From: Mesorhizobium loti CJ3sym | GTDB taxonomy: Bacteria; Pseudomonadota; Alphaproteobacteria; Rhizobiales; Rhizobiaceae | Assembly: GCF_000472785.1 (NCBI RefSeq) | Contig: NZ_AXAL01000001.1 | Location: 1-59,029, forward strand | DNA: 59,029 nucleotides | Reading direction: 5' to 3' | Shown here: positions 1-7,890 of the stretch, piece by piece | Layout: the number at the start of each line of letters is the position of its first letter | Position numbering within the stretch: the first letter of the stretch is position 1 | Program-made: the position numbers and the translations under genes | Notes under the pieces: generated by a model | Told to the model about the DNA's origin: nothing | Databases searched by the model: none | What the model saw: the letters and a program-made list of their open reading frames with translations, nothing else

Positions 1-1
1 C

Positions 2-211
2 AAGCGCGGCATAGTCGCCTGTATCCCGTCCAAAGCCAACCGCAATCTGCCGATCCCGCACGACACCTTGCTCTACAAAAGCCGCCATAAGATCGAGAAC
101 ATGTTTGGCAGGCTCAAGGACTGGCGGCGCATCCACACACGCTATGACCGCTGCGCCCACACCTTCATGTCCGCGATCTGCATCGCTGCAACCGTAATCT
201 TCTGGCTCTGA
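2..211 (+). mobile_element. IS5-family transposase, C-terminal fragment (cut by window edge)
   Basis: An open frame runs in from the left edge and stops at TGA 209-211, giving about 69 residues. The peptide contains YKSRHKIENMFGRLKDWRRI followed by RYDRC, and ends in a hydrophobic stretch closing FWL. This is the usual end of IS5-type DDE transposases, where the Glu of the triad sits in the IEN-F-G-LKDWRR segment. The enzyme would cut and join the ends of its own insertion sequence. The rest of the gene lies outside the window, so I cannot say whether the element is intact. The sequence just after the stop, about 214-232 (GAGTCCTGAGCCTAA), is the likely right end of the element, but this cannot be confirmed without the left end. 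Confidence 0.82.
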
Positions 212-256
212 TCAATGAGTCCTGAGCCTAAGTTACGAGAAGTTTCCTCCCGTCAG

Positions 257-285
257 CCCGCCGGTTCATACCGGCGGGTTTTTTC
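257..285 (+). terminator. Rho-independent terminator, plus strand
   Basis: Arms CCCGCCGG (257-264) and CCGGCGGG (271-278) flank a 6-nt loop and are followed by a run of T. No plus-strand gene other than the transposase fragment precedes it, so it probably belonged to a gene now separated from it by the insertion sequence. Confidence 0.75.
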
Positions 286-308
286 TTAGCCCGTCACACC
301 GCAGGCAA

Positions 309-335
309 CAAAAAAGCGGAGCCAAAGCCCCGCTT
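309..335 (-). terminator. Terminator of the DUF1203 gene
   Basis: On the minus strand the hairpin AAGCGGGGC / GCTCCGCTT, with one mismatch and the loop TTTG, is followed by TTTT. It lies about 115 nt beyond the stop of the DUF1203 gene. Together with the plus-strand terminator at 257-285 it separates the two sides. Confidence 0.6.
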
Positions 336-451
336 CCTCGATATCGAGATTGCCGCCGGTTCATCCGCGGTCGGCCAATCGATCGACAATCGCTTTTTAT
401 CGTATCTATGCGACGGGAGTACGACAGAACTCCTGTCGACAACCTTTGCCC

Positions 452-919
452 CTATGCGCGCTCGATACGGCATTGATAACAATTGTTGCGCGCCGAGCGG
501 ACATGCAGGTAGGCAATATCGTCGCGTTCGAACAGCGCCTCGGCCCGCGCAGCAATCGCCTCAGTCGGGATGACACCGCCGCTGCCGTAGACGATGCGGT
601 TATCCCTGCCATAGCCGCGCACAATGTAGTCCGGGCTTTCGAGAATCTCGGGAAGCGCCCCGGTCACGTTGGCGCGGCCGCATTCCTCGGCATGCAGAAA
701 AATCGGCCCGGTTTCAGCATAGGGCTGAAGGTCCGGAAATGGCCGGTAAGCCAAAATGAGATAGGCGTCGCCCGCGGCGATGTTCTTCAGACAGTGCCGG
801 CAAGGCATGCCGTCACCGTCGGAAATCTTTCGCTCGGGCGTGTGGCCGTAGGCATCCGGGCCGCCAAACTGCAGGGCTCTAACATCCTGGGTCGGCAGGG
901 CTTTGAACTGAATGGTCAT
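452..919 (-). CDS. DUF1203 family protein
   Basis: The product has about 155 residues and begins MTIQFKALPT. The core CRHCL...GDAYLILAYRPFPDLQPYAE, followed by GPIFLHAEEC, is the signature of the DUF1203 family, whose function is not known. The paired cysteines and the His and Cys of FLHAEEC could bind a metal, but that is inference. I chose the ATG at 919 because GGAG lies about 8 nt upstream; an in-frame ATG 36 nt further up lacks a comparable site. No signal peptide or membrane segment is visible, so it is likely cytoplasmic. It stands alone, with its own terminator downstream. Confidence 0.8.
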   Translation of the reverse strand: MTIQFKALPTQDVRALQFGGPDAYGHTPERKISDGDGMPCRHCLKNIAAGDAYLILAYRPFPDLQPYAETGPIFLHAEECGRANVTGALPEILESPDYIVRGYGRDNRIVYGSGGVIPTEAIAARAEALFERDDIAYLHVRSARNNCYQCRIERA

Positions 920-1104
920 GGTGAAATCTCCGTGTCGTTGCCGGAAATTATCCACTCAGGCCGAAACTTCCCACCCGATTCCTGCCAAGTGACGAAGGAC
1001 CGATCGAGATCCTACGATCAGTCCTGGCCCGCTCAGTTCGAATTGGCGACCTCCCAATTCAAATAAATAAAGCCGGCTAATAAATTGGAATGAACGCTCG
1101 CAGG

Positions 1105-1662
1105 TCAACGGATAAAATCGTCAAAGCGGCGAAGCGTCACCCGGCGATTCTGCCAATTTTCGTTCTGCGTCTGGACGAGCAAAAACTCCTCACCATAGCC
1201 GACCGTCTCGAGTGCGTAGCCGGGCACGCCGAATTCGCGCACCAGCGTGCGCTTCAGCGAAGCGGCGCGCTGTTCGGACAGCGCCTGGTTCGACTGGGAG
1301 GAGCCGACGGCGTCGGTATGCCCCTCGATCAGCACACGGGCGCCGGGATCGCGGCGCAGGATGCGCTGCAGCGCGTCAGCGATATTCTCGATCTTGTCGT
1401 ATTGCGAACTGGAGATGGCGGCCGAGCCGAAGGCGAAATTGATCGACTGGATATCGATGGAGCGCGCCATGCGGCGCAAATCCGGCCGGCGCTTGAATTC
1501 ACGGATGGTGACGCGCTCGTTCGGCCGCAGCTTCACCCGGGGCGCGGCCTCGAGCTTTCGCTCGATCGTCGCGGCCGAAGGCGTTGTCGCTTGGGCTGCA
1601 GCAAGGCTCGGCAGGGCAATCGCTGCGATCGGCGCTGCGGCAAGTGTACGGCGGGTCAGCAT
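1105..1662 (-). CDS. OmpA-family outer-membrane / peptidoglycan-binding protein
   Basis: The product has 185 residues. The start MLTRRTLAAAPIAAIALPSL is a signal peptide with an Ala-rich hydrophobic core, so the protein is exported. The second half is an OmpA-like domain: INFAFGSAAISSSQYDKIENIA, then VLIEGHTDAVGSSQSNQALS and later the RRVTLRR end. The HTD-x-G segment supplies the Asp and the C-terminal NRRV the Arg that in this family grip diaminopimelate of peptidoglycan. There is no N-terminal barrel, so it is a short periplasmic anchor type. The ATG at 1662 is favoured by AAGGAG 8 nt upstream; a longer in-frame start at 1749 would bury the signal peptide. Confidence 0.85.
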   Translation of the reverse strand: MLTRRTLAAAPIAAIALPSLAAAQATTPSAATIERKLEAAPRVKLRPNERVTIREFKRRPDLRRMARSIDIQSINFAFGSAAISSSQYDKIENIADALQRILRRDPGARVLIEGHTDAVGSSQSNQALSEQRAASLKRTLVREFGVPGYALETVGYGEEFLLVQTQNENWQNRRVTLRRFDDFIR

Positions 1663-1779
1663 GTCGTTTTCTCCTTCGGCGTCAGCCGCATTGATGGTGC
1701 GGGCAACATGCCAAAGGCAGGCTGAAGCGGCGATGAACGACGGGTTCAAGATCCGGCTGACGTCGGATTCCGGTTGAAA

Positions 1780-2343
1780 TCAGGGCCGCATGACGCTGGC
1801 CGAGCGTTCGAGGAACGGCAGCGGATGCACAGTCTCTTTCTTTTGCGCCACCGGTGCAAAACCGAGCTTCTGGTAGAGCGGCAGAGCCGCGGGATGATCG
1901 AGCGTGCAGGTCTGCACCGTCACCCGCTTCGGCCCATACGACCATGCGGCGGCAATCGCAGAGCCCAGGAACCAGCGGCCGAGGCCCAGGCCGGTGGCAT
2001 GTTCCATCATGCCGAAATAGGCAAGCTCCACTTCTTCGGGCAAATGCGGCTTGAGATCGAAGAACCCTGCCGGCGCGCCGTCGAGATAGAGCACCCTGAT
2101 GTCGCGATCCTCACGGTGGATCCCGGCCGAAAGCTCGTCGTCGTCCAGCCTCAGAACATTCACCCAATGCCATTTGCGGCCGACCCGATCCATCAAATAA
2201 CGGTAGAAATGCAAGGGAATGTCCTTGGTCTTCAGCAGTGCGACCTGCCTGTTATAGGGCACCGGCGGCGTATAGGTCGGCGGCACATGCATCTCGAGAA
2301 ATGTAACGGTCACTTCTATGTCTTCCAGCACGCCATTTTGCAT
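1780..2343 (-). CDS. GNAT-family N-acetyltransferase
   Basis: The product has 187 residues. Its C-terminal half fits the GNAT fold: VELAYFGMMEHATGLGLGRW carries the GxGxG acetyl-CoA loop (here GLGLG), followed by VQTCTLDHPAALPLYQKLGF, the usual last strand and helix. The N-terminal half (about 90 residues with HFYRYLMDRVGRKWHWVNVLR) is typical of a subgroup often annotated only as acetyltransferase; the substrate cannot be told. It follows the rhodanese gene, whose stop codon ends 6 nt before this ATG begins, so the two are probably cotranscribed. AAGGA precedes the ATG. Confidence 0.82.
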   Translation of the reverse strand: MQNGVLEDIEVTVTFLEMHVPPTYTPPVPYNRQVALLKTKDIPLHFYRYLMDRVGRKWHWVNVLRLDDDELSAGIHREDRDIRVLYLDGAPAGFFDLKPHLPEEVELAYFGMMEHATGLGLGRWFLGSAIAAAWSYGPKRVTVQTCTLDHPAALPLYQKLGFAPVAQKKETVHPLPFLERSASVMRP

Positions 2344-2348
2344 CGTCT

Positions 2349-3200
2349 TTATTCCTTGCCGGTCACCACAGGCGTGTCGGAGAGCCCGCCCCACTCGGTC
2401 CATGAGCCGTCATAGAGCCTGTTGTCTGTGTGGCCAAGCGTCTCCAGCGCCAGAGTGATCACCGCGGCGGTGACTCCGGAGCCGCAAGATGTGACGACGG
2501 GCTTCGAGAGGTCAATGCCGGCCTCCTCGATCACTTTGCGCAAACGGTCATTCGACAACAACACGCCGTTTTCCGACAGTGCGGAGTACGGCACATTGCG
2601 CGCGCCTGGCATGTGGCCGGAGCGGATACCCGCACGGGGCTCTGGCTCAGCCCCAGTGAACCGGCCCGGTCCACGGGCATCGGCGATCTGGCTCTCCCTG
2701 GTGTCGACGATCCGGCGCATGTCAGCGAGACTGGCAACGCGACCGGCGTCGCAATCAGCATGAAAGACGCTTGGCGCGATCTTCGTCGGTTCCGTCGTCA
2801 CCGGTCGGCCGGCCGCTTTCCAGCCGTCGAAGCCGCCGTCCAGGATAAAGGTCTGGAAGACGCCCATAATCCGGAACATCCACCATGCCCGCGGCGCCGA
2901 GAAGAAGCCCGGACCATCATAGACGACGATGGTGTCATCCGCCGAAACGCCCATCGCACCGACATACTGGGCAAAATGCTGCGGTGACGGCAGCGTATGT
3001 GGCAAAGCAGAGTCCGGATCCGACACCGCGTCCTGATCGAGGAACCGGGCACCTGGTATGTGTGCCGCCTCGTATTCGGCGCGAGCGTCGCGTTTCTGCG
3101 CCGGAAGGTACCAGGACGTATCGACAATCGTCAGGCCCGGCTCGCCGAGGCGCGTCTGCAGCCAGTCCGCGTCGACGGTGAAAGGGCTGTCTTCGGCCAT
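2349..3200 (-). CDS. sseA: 3-mercaptopyruvate / thiosulfate sulfurtransferase
   Basis: The product has 283 residues and two tandem rhodanese domains. The first (about residues 5-125) is the inactive one, with VDTSWYLP and RDARAEYEAAHIPGARFLD. The second (about 150-275) carries the active-site loop VTSCGSGVTA, with the catalytic Cys that forms the persulfide. The CGSGVTA loop is the one typical of mercaptopyruvate sulfurtransferases, which move sulfur from 3-mercaptopyruvate to thiols or cyanide. No signal peptide is seen. AGGAG lies about 8 nt before the ATG. The GNAT gene follows immediately. Length and architecture are normal. Confidence 0.9.
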   Translation of the reverse strand: MAEDSPFTVDADWLQTRLGEPGLTIVDTSWYLPAQKRDARAEYEAAHIPGARFLDQDAVSDPDSALPHTLPSPQHFAQYVGAMGVSADDTIVVYDGPGFFSAPRAWWMFRIMGVFQTFILDGGFDGWKAAGRPVTTEPTKIAPSVFHADCDAGRVASLADMRRIVDTRESQIADARGPGRFTGAEPEPRAGIRSGHMPGARNVPYSALSENGVLLSNDRLRKVIEEAGIDLSKPVVTSCGSGVTAAVITLALETLGHTDNRLYDGSWTEWGGLSDTPVVTGKE

Positions 3201-3396
3201 TCTTGTTCTCCTGCTTCGTCTTCGGCAAAACTTTGTTTAGCTTGACAATTTGGATGCGTTCCGGCCAGGCGACATTCTGTTTTGATACGCGACACAGTCA
3301 GCCGCAGCAGTCCATTGATTCCGATTGTTTTCATGTTTCGTGGCGAGTACGGATTGATCGTTATGATCTGGGGTGGGCGGGGTCAACAATCTCGGC

Positions 3397-3828
3397 ATGA
3401 GCAATCTTCTGTTTTCGCGTATTCCCAGCAATCCGGTTTCGCTGGGACTCGTTTGCAACTTCATCGCGCATTATCCGCCGTTCGACGGTTACGAGTTCGG
3501 CCTGATGGTGAAGACGCTGCGCTACCAGTTGGATCAGCAGACACACATGATCGGCTCGATCGACGACGCCATCGTCGCCTATGTCGGCTGGATCCAGACC
3601 AGCCGCGAGATAGCCGAGGCCTGGGCGACGAATGGCGGGCCACTCAATCCCTTTCCCGGCGGCGACGCCACCGCGGTGACCGTTCTGGCAACGCGGTCCT
3701 CGTCCCACATGCTGCCGATGATCAAGGAAGCCAAGCGCATCAACCTGGACAGATCGGTATTCTGGAAACGCGACTTCATCGACAATCGCGGCTCGGTCAA
3801 GCGTGCCGTCCGCAAGCGCGACCTCTGA
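3397..3828 (+). CDS. HlyC-like toxin-activating lysine acyltransferase homologue
   Basis: The product has 143 residues (151 if the GTG at 3373 is used). I read it as a distant member of the HlyC family, which moves a fatty acyl chain from acyl-ACP to lysines of RTX toxins. The support is layout: His25 in FIAHYPPF and Asp90 in FPGGDATAVTVLA are spaced much like the catalytic His23 and Asp92 of HlyC. The central strand DDAIVAYVGWI matches the PVAYCSW segment, and the end VFWKRDFIDNRG resembles the last strand of short family members. No RTX protein gene is nearby, so the acyl acceptor is unknown. Its TGA overlaps the ATG of the next gene. Ribosome-binding sites are weak for both candidate starts. 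A plain GNAT-fold protein is the alternative. Confidence 0.5.
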   Translation: MSNLLFSRIPSNPVSLGLVCNFIAHYPPFDGYEFGLMVKTLRYQLDQQTHMIGSIDDAIVAYVGWIQTSREIAEAWATNGGPLNPFPGGDATAVTVLATRSSSHMLPMIKEAKRINLDRSVFWKRDFIDNRGSVKRAVRKRDL

Positions 3829-4694
3829 TGCACCCGACCGGTACCGCCGAGGCACTGACGCAAGAGATCCTCATCCGGCTAGATGACCGCTACGCCGCGA
3901 TGTTCGTGCGCATCCGGCGGCCGGCCGGCACGCCGCGCGCAACAGTGTTCTGCCTGCACGGTTTCACCGGTAACGGTGCCGACTTTGATTACCTCGCCAC
4001 CTTCCTGTGCCGCAACGGCTTCCTGGTCGTCTGCCCCGATATGTTGGGGCGCGGGCGCAGCGCCTATCTGGGGTCCGGCTACGACATCAATGTCTATTCC
4101 AAATGCCTGCGTGCGCTGGGCGAGTTCGCCGGCACGGAAAACCACTTTATCGGCACTTCATGGGGCGGCACGATCTTGCTGTTGTTTCTGCACATGACCC
4201 GCTCCAAGGCCTCGAAGATCGTTCTCAACAATGTGCCCATGCTCGGCGGACCTAAGGTTGACGAGATGAGAAACGAGGTTCTGAAAGAGAGCGTGCTTGT
4301 ATTTCCAACCCGCGCGGCGGCCAAGGAATATCTAAGCTCCACCAGAGACGTTATGGGGCGGGTCGAGGACACGGTGTTCAACCGCTATGTCGAGAATAGG
4401 ATAACCGCCGGTCCGGATGGCTTCCGACTTGCCTTTGATCCGGCCACCACGGGAAAGTTCGGCGCCATGGCCAGCCGCGAATACGATCTGTTCCCGATCG
4501 CCGGCAAGATCGACGCCCACATCCTGCTGATGTACGGCCGCAACAGCCAGATCATTGCCCGGCAGGCCATCGAGCGCTCACGGCTGGCGCGCCCTGATCT
4601 GTGGCTTGTCGACAACATTGATGCGGGCGATCCACCATCGCTGATGTCGCTGGACCAGGCCCTGCTTATCCTGGGGTTCCTGTCCGCAGTCTGA
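3828..4694 (+). CDS. Alpha/beta hydrolase with degraded catalytic triad
   Basis: The product has 288 residues. The fold is clear: VFCLHGFTGNGADF (oxyanion HG loop), VVCPDMLGRGRS and the nucleophile elbow FIGTSWGGT with Ser111. The other two triad positions look altered. LLMYGRNSQI has Gln241 where an Asp is usual, and NIDAGDPPSLMS has Asp268 where family members have His (GHAPxLM). If so, normal esterase chemistry is doubtful; it may bind or transfer an acyl group, or be a scaffold. It overlaps the preceding HlyC-like gene by one base (TGATG), so the two are translated together. About 37 nt separate it from the sulfotransferase. Confidence 0.85.
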   Translation: MHPTGTAEALTQEILIRLDDRYAAMFVRIRRPAGTPRATVFCLHGFTGNGADFDYLATFLCRNGFLVVCPDMLGRGRSAYLGSGYDINVYSKCLRALGEFAGTENHFIGTSWGGTILLLFLHMTRSKASKIVLNNVPMLGGPKVDEMRNEVLKESVLVFPTRAAAKEYLSSTRDVMGRVEDTVFNRYVENRITAGPDGFRLAFDPATTGKFGAMASREYDLFPIAGKIDAHILLMYGRNSQIIARQAIERSRLARPDLWLVDNIDAGDPPSLMSLDQALLILGFLSAV

Positions 4695-4731
4695 AATTTG
4701 GATTCTAGTCGTGGCGGAGTTGGTTCCAAAA

Positions 4732-5520
4732 ATGCATTTCGACGATTTGTACAGTGAATATGTCGCCGCGACCTATGATCGCCAAAGCTCAATCGAAAAT
4801 CCCGCCAAGATCCTGATTTGCACGACCCCGCGAACGGCGGGGCATTCCTATTGTCAGGTGTTGCAGCAGTTTGGCCTAGGAATACCTACCGAGTATTTTC
4901 AGTGGCTGTATGCCTTGCCGTTGATGAGACGCTGGTCGGCTGACAACACCATGGACCTTGAAACACTCAATGAGCAGGGGCCGGCATACGGTCGCCATCT
5001 CATGGAGAAAAGAACCGAGAACGGCGTCTTCAGCGCAAAGATATTTTATGAGAACCTGCCATTCGCGCGCAGTTCAATCGGCGTCGACGACGACTACTCG
5101 TTCTACGTTTTCCTCTCCAGGAGAAACAAGGTCGATCAAACCATAAGCTTGCTCTCGGTGCTTCAAACGGGCCAGCCATTCGACAGCCAGGAGACACTGC
5201 CTGGAATTCCAAGGGTGACAGTTTTGAACGAGAGGGTGGTCCGAGATGCCGCGCAACACATTTTGAATGGCGAGATCAGGTGGAAGAATTATCTGAACAC
5301 CGTTGATAAAAACAGAGTGGCTCACGTCTTCTATGAGGACTTTATCGCGAACCAACAGGAAAACGTATCCGCCACAATGAGCAACTGGCTCCCGGGCTTC
5401 GAGCTGAAGTCAAATGACACGTCGACAAGCAGACGCTATGCGCAAGGTGTCGACTTCAAGGACATGATCGGAAGGCAATTCGGCGCCTTGATCCGACGGT
5501 TTTGGCGAGACCATGCCTGA
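4732..5520 (+). CDS. Stf0-type sulfotransferase
   Basis: The product has 262 residues. The N-terminal ILICTTPRTAGHSYCQVLQQ is the phosphosulfate-binding loop of the Stf0/NodH-like group (usual form CxTPRTGSxxL), followed by GLGIPTEYFQW, which matches the GxPxEYF motif. The enzyme would move sulfate from PAPS onto a hydroxyl of a sugar, lipid or small molecule. The second PAPS-contact region is probably YVFLSRRNKVDQTISLL, matching the R-x-N-xx-xQ-xxS pattern. I prefer the ATG at 4732, with GGAG 12 nt upstream; a GTG at 4711 is in frame. Nothing marks it as nodulation NodH itself. It is convergent with the P450 gene, with 14 nt between the stops. Confidence 0.8.
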   Translation: MHFDDLYSEYVAATYDRQSSIENPAKILICTTPRTAGHSYCQVLQQFGLGIPTEYFQWLYALPLMRRWSADNTMDLETLNEQGPAYGRHLMEKRTENGVFSAKIFYENLPFARSSIGVDDDYSFYVFLSRRNKVDQTISLLSVLQTGQPFDSQETLPGIPRVTVLNERVVRDAAQHILNGEIRWKNYLNTVDKNRVAHVFYEDFIANQQENVSATMSNWLPGFELKSNDTSTSRRYAQGVDFKDMIGRQFGALIRRFWRDHA

Positions 5521-5534
5521 TCTAACCTGTCATC

Positions 5535-6788
5535 TCATCGACACGAAACACCAACCGAAGATTCCTGCGCGGGCCGCAACGCCAGCGCATAGTCGAACCG
5601 GATTATATCGTCGGCACGACTGAATGCGAACTGCCGCACAACGGCCAGAATCGCCTCCTTGACTTCCAGCCGGCCCAGACGGGCACCACCACACATGCGC
5701 GGTCCGGTGAGAAATGGAATAAAAGCCCGTCGGTCGAAGCTGTTCTCCATGAATTCCTTGCGGCTGGCGTCGAAGACACGCGGGTTTGACCAGAAAGCCG
5801 GATGCTGGTGCACGCCGACGATCGATACCATGATCAGTTGCCCGGCGGAGAGGTCCCGGCCGTCGAGAACTGTATCGGCGCCGACTTCCCGGGTCAGGAA
5901 CGGTATCGGAGGGAAATAGCGCATCGTCTCGTTGATGATGCAATCGGTGTACGGCGTTTGCGCCTCGCCCGAGAGAACCTCGGCATGGATGCGCTCCTGC
6001 ACCTGCTGGTTGGCCCCCAGCCGATCGATCACCCAAAGTGCGGTCGTGACCGTTGTCTCGACGCCGGCGAAGAAATTCATGACGAACTCTTCCACCGGCG
6101 AAAAGCCTTCTACATCAGTGGCTTCGCTTCTGAAGCGGTCCATCTCCGCAGCGGCCCGGGGATCTACCATTAGCAGCGATGCGAAATCGGCGACCACCGC
6201 GCGAGCATCCTGGATGGCGTTCGCACGTTCGGCGGTCGTCGGCGTCACCCAGGAATAGTATTGGAGACGCCTCAGCACGTCGCGGGCCCTGTTGAGCAGC
6301 AACAGCGTCGCCGCCATGTCGGGAACAAGGCCGAAGGCCCGGTAAAATATCGTCATCGACGCGGCGAACAAAGCTTGCTGGATGGCTGGTAGCGTGGAGG
6401 CGCTACTGGACAGACAGGCGGTGAAGATTTCCGCCACGGCATGCTGCTGCGCTGGCCTGGCGGCCGCCAGATAAATATCCTGGGTGACGGCGCGCCGGAC
6501 CGACCAGTCCTCATCATTGGTGTTGAAGCGGCTGAAACCCAGGGCCGAGATCAGGGAGAAGTTCTTTCGGAAGAGCTCCGGCGCCTTGACGATGACGTCG
6601 ACGGTCTCGGGATTGTCGAAGACAGTCAGATTGCCGAGATCTCGGGCTTTCCCGTTCGGCCCCACCTGCCCGCTCTGGCCGAAAAGCACATAGACGAGGT
6701 TGTTGAGCACGCTTTCGATTTGCGCTGGATTGTCCACCAAACCCCCTGTCAGTCGCGGCTCGGTCAGCCCCAGCGCGACGCTTATCAC
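5535..6788 (-). CDS. Cytochrome P450
   Basis: The product has 417 residues, the normal size for a soluble bacterial P450. The oxygen-binding I-helix reads FFAGVETTVTTALW (about 240-252), the ExxR pair is NETMR (Glu287, Arg290), and the heme loop FIPFLTGPRMCGG (357-368) holds Cys366 as the iron ligand. It is a monooxygenase; the substrate cannot be told. No ferredoxin or reductase gene is adjacent, so redox partners must come from elsewhere. GTG at 6788 is the only reasonable start, with a modest GGA upstream. It diverges from the outer-membrane protein gene at 6930, and a 15-bp inverted repeat lies between them. Confidence 0.92.
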   Translation of the reverse strand: MISVALGLTEPRLTGGLVDNPAQIESVLNNLVYVLFGQSGQVGPNGKARDLGNLTVFDNPETVDVIVKAPELFRKNFSLISALGFSRFNTNDEDWSVRRAVTQDIYLAAARPAQQHAVAEIFTACLSSSASTLPAIQQALFAASMTIFYRAFGLVPDMAATLLLLNRARDVLRRLQYYSWVTPTTAERANAIQDARAVVADFASLLMVDPRAAAEMDRFRSEATDVEGFSPVEEFVMNFFAGVETTVTTALWVIDRLGANQQVQERIHAEVLSGEAQTPYTDCIINETMRYFPPIPFLTREVGADTVLDGRDLSAGQLIMVSIVGVHQHPAFWSNPRVFDASRKEFMENSFDRRAFIPFLTGPRMCGGARLGRLEVKEAILAVVRQFAFSRADDIIRFDYALALRPAQESSVGVSCR

Positions 6789-6897
6789 ATCTGTCCAACG
6801 GCGCTACCGAGCACCGTGGCAAAGCAGCAACATCACCTGGTAAAATTTCTGGCCAGACTTGCTGCAATGTGCCGTTAGGATATGTCTGTAATGTTAG

Positions 6898-6912
6898 ATT
6901 CTGGGGCAGAAT
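6898..6912. promoter_or_regulatory. 15-bp inverted repeat in the divergent P450 / barrel-protein promoter region
   Basis: ATTCTG and CAGAAT form perfect arms around GGG, 17 nt before the ATG of the barrel protein and about 110 nt from the P450 start. The position suits a repressor or activator site serving one or both genes. A 10-bp palindrome, TCTGGCCAGA, lies about 50 nt to its left. Confidence 0.4.
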
Positions 6913-6929
6913 TTGGGCGGGGTTAAGTA

Positions 6930-7856
6930 ATGCGCGCTAGGGCATCAAGTAAACTGTTGGCGACGGTCGCGGCATCCGCCGCTTCGGTGACTTCTGCGGG
7001 CGTGGTCGCGGCGCATGCAGAGGATGCGAAGGTCACGGACCCTTCGGTCATCGATTCGCGCGTCAAGATCGCCTTCGAGGGTGCGTTCTTTCAAAACAAC
7101 GTCCACAGCGACGACAAGACCGGCGGCAGCGACAAGCTTGGAAACAGCAATGGTGACTTCTCAGGTTCGATCGCGCTAACCAAACAGATTTCTTCGGACA
7201 TGGACTGGCGCCTTGCAGGTGCGTTTCACTTGGGCAAGAACCGGTCGTTCGATCGCAGCGGCCCGACAACCGGGTTCGGCAATCCGGGCACATTGACTAT
7301 TGGCTACGGCGACGACTACAGCTTCCAGGCGTTCGATTTCGATGTCGGCAAGCACGTCAAGGTTCAGGCCGCCGATATCCGCTTCTTTGGCGGTCTACGC
7401 CTGGTGCATTCGGATGAAACAGGTGTTGTCTCCGAAAGCTTCGCCCCGGACAATCCGACCGACAAGGGGGGCTCAGCCGACAAGGTAGGATCGTCGGAAT
7501 ATTGGGGCATTGGGCCGCGTGTCGGTGCCGAGGCATACTACCCGCTGAGCGAAACCTGGGGGCTGACAGGCGCGGTTTCCGGCTCCGTCATGTGGGGCCG
7601 CCGCAACGACCGTGTCGGCGTGAATGTCACGAGTACCAATCCGGATAATCACGCATCCGTTACACTGTTCAGCCAGTCCTCCAGCCAGACAGTCACCAAT
7701 CTCGACGCCTCGGCCGGCCTGAGCTGGACCCCCCTTGCCGGCGCCACCTTTACGGCTGGCTACAAGGTCGAGCAGTGGCACAATCTGCTTATCAATGCGG
7801 ACAGCACCACCCAGACCTTCCACGGACCGTTCCTTCGTCTCGAAGTCAAAATGTGA
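6930..7856 (+). CDS. Outer-membrane beta-barrel protein, Lpg1974/MOMP-like
   Basis: The product has 308 residues and starts with a signal peptide (MRARASSKLLATVAASAASV...AHA). The rest is rich in alternating polar and aromatic strands, with segments FFGGLRLVHSD, YWGIGPRVGAEAYYPL, WGLTGAVSGSVMWG and ATFTAGYKVEQWHN, ending FHGPFLRLEVKM. This is the pattern of the Lpg1974-type pore-forming outer-membrane family. The last residue is Met rather than the usual Phe. It probably sits in the outer membrane as a channel for a lipid-like or aromatic molecule. It opens a two-gene unit with the next alpha/beta hydrolase. Confidence 0.72.
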   Translation: MRARASSKLLATVAASAASVTSAGVVAAHAEDAKVTDPSVIDSRVKIAFEGAFFQNNVHSDDKTGGSDKLGNSNGDFSGSIALTKQISSDMDWRLAGAFHLGKNRSFDRSGPTTGFGNPGTLTIGYGDDYSFQAFDFDVGKHVKVQAADIRFFGGLRLVHSDETGVVSESFAPDNPTDKGGSADKVGSSEYWGIGPRVGAEAYYPLSETWGLTGAVSGSVMWGRRNDRVGVNVTSTNPDNHASVTLFSQSSSQTVTNLDASAGLSWTPLAGATFTAGYKVEQWHNLLINADSTTQTFHGPFLRLEVKM

Positions 7857-7890
7857 CCATAGCAACCGGCATACGGTGAGCTTGGGCGCG

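Noticed and set aside
294..482. 62-residue minus-strand frame at the end of the DUF1203 gene
   Set aside because: It overlaps a terminator and the DUF1203 gene and has no ribosome site or homology that I recognise.
4732..5520. NodH nodulation-factor sulfotransferase
   Set aside because: The PAPS loop is of the shared Stf0/NodH type, but no other nod genes or nod boxes are near, so a nodulation role cannot be supported.
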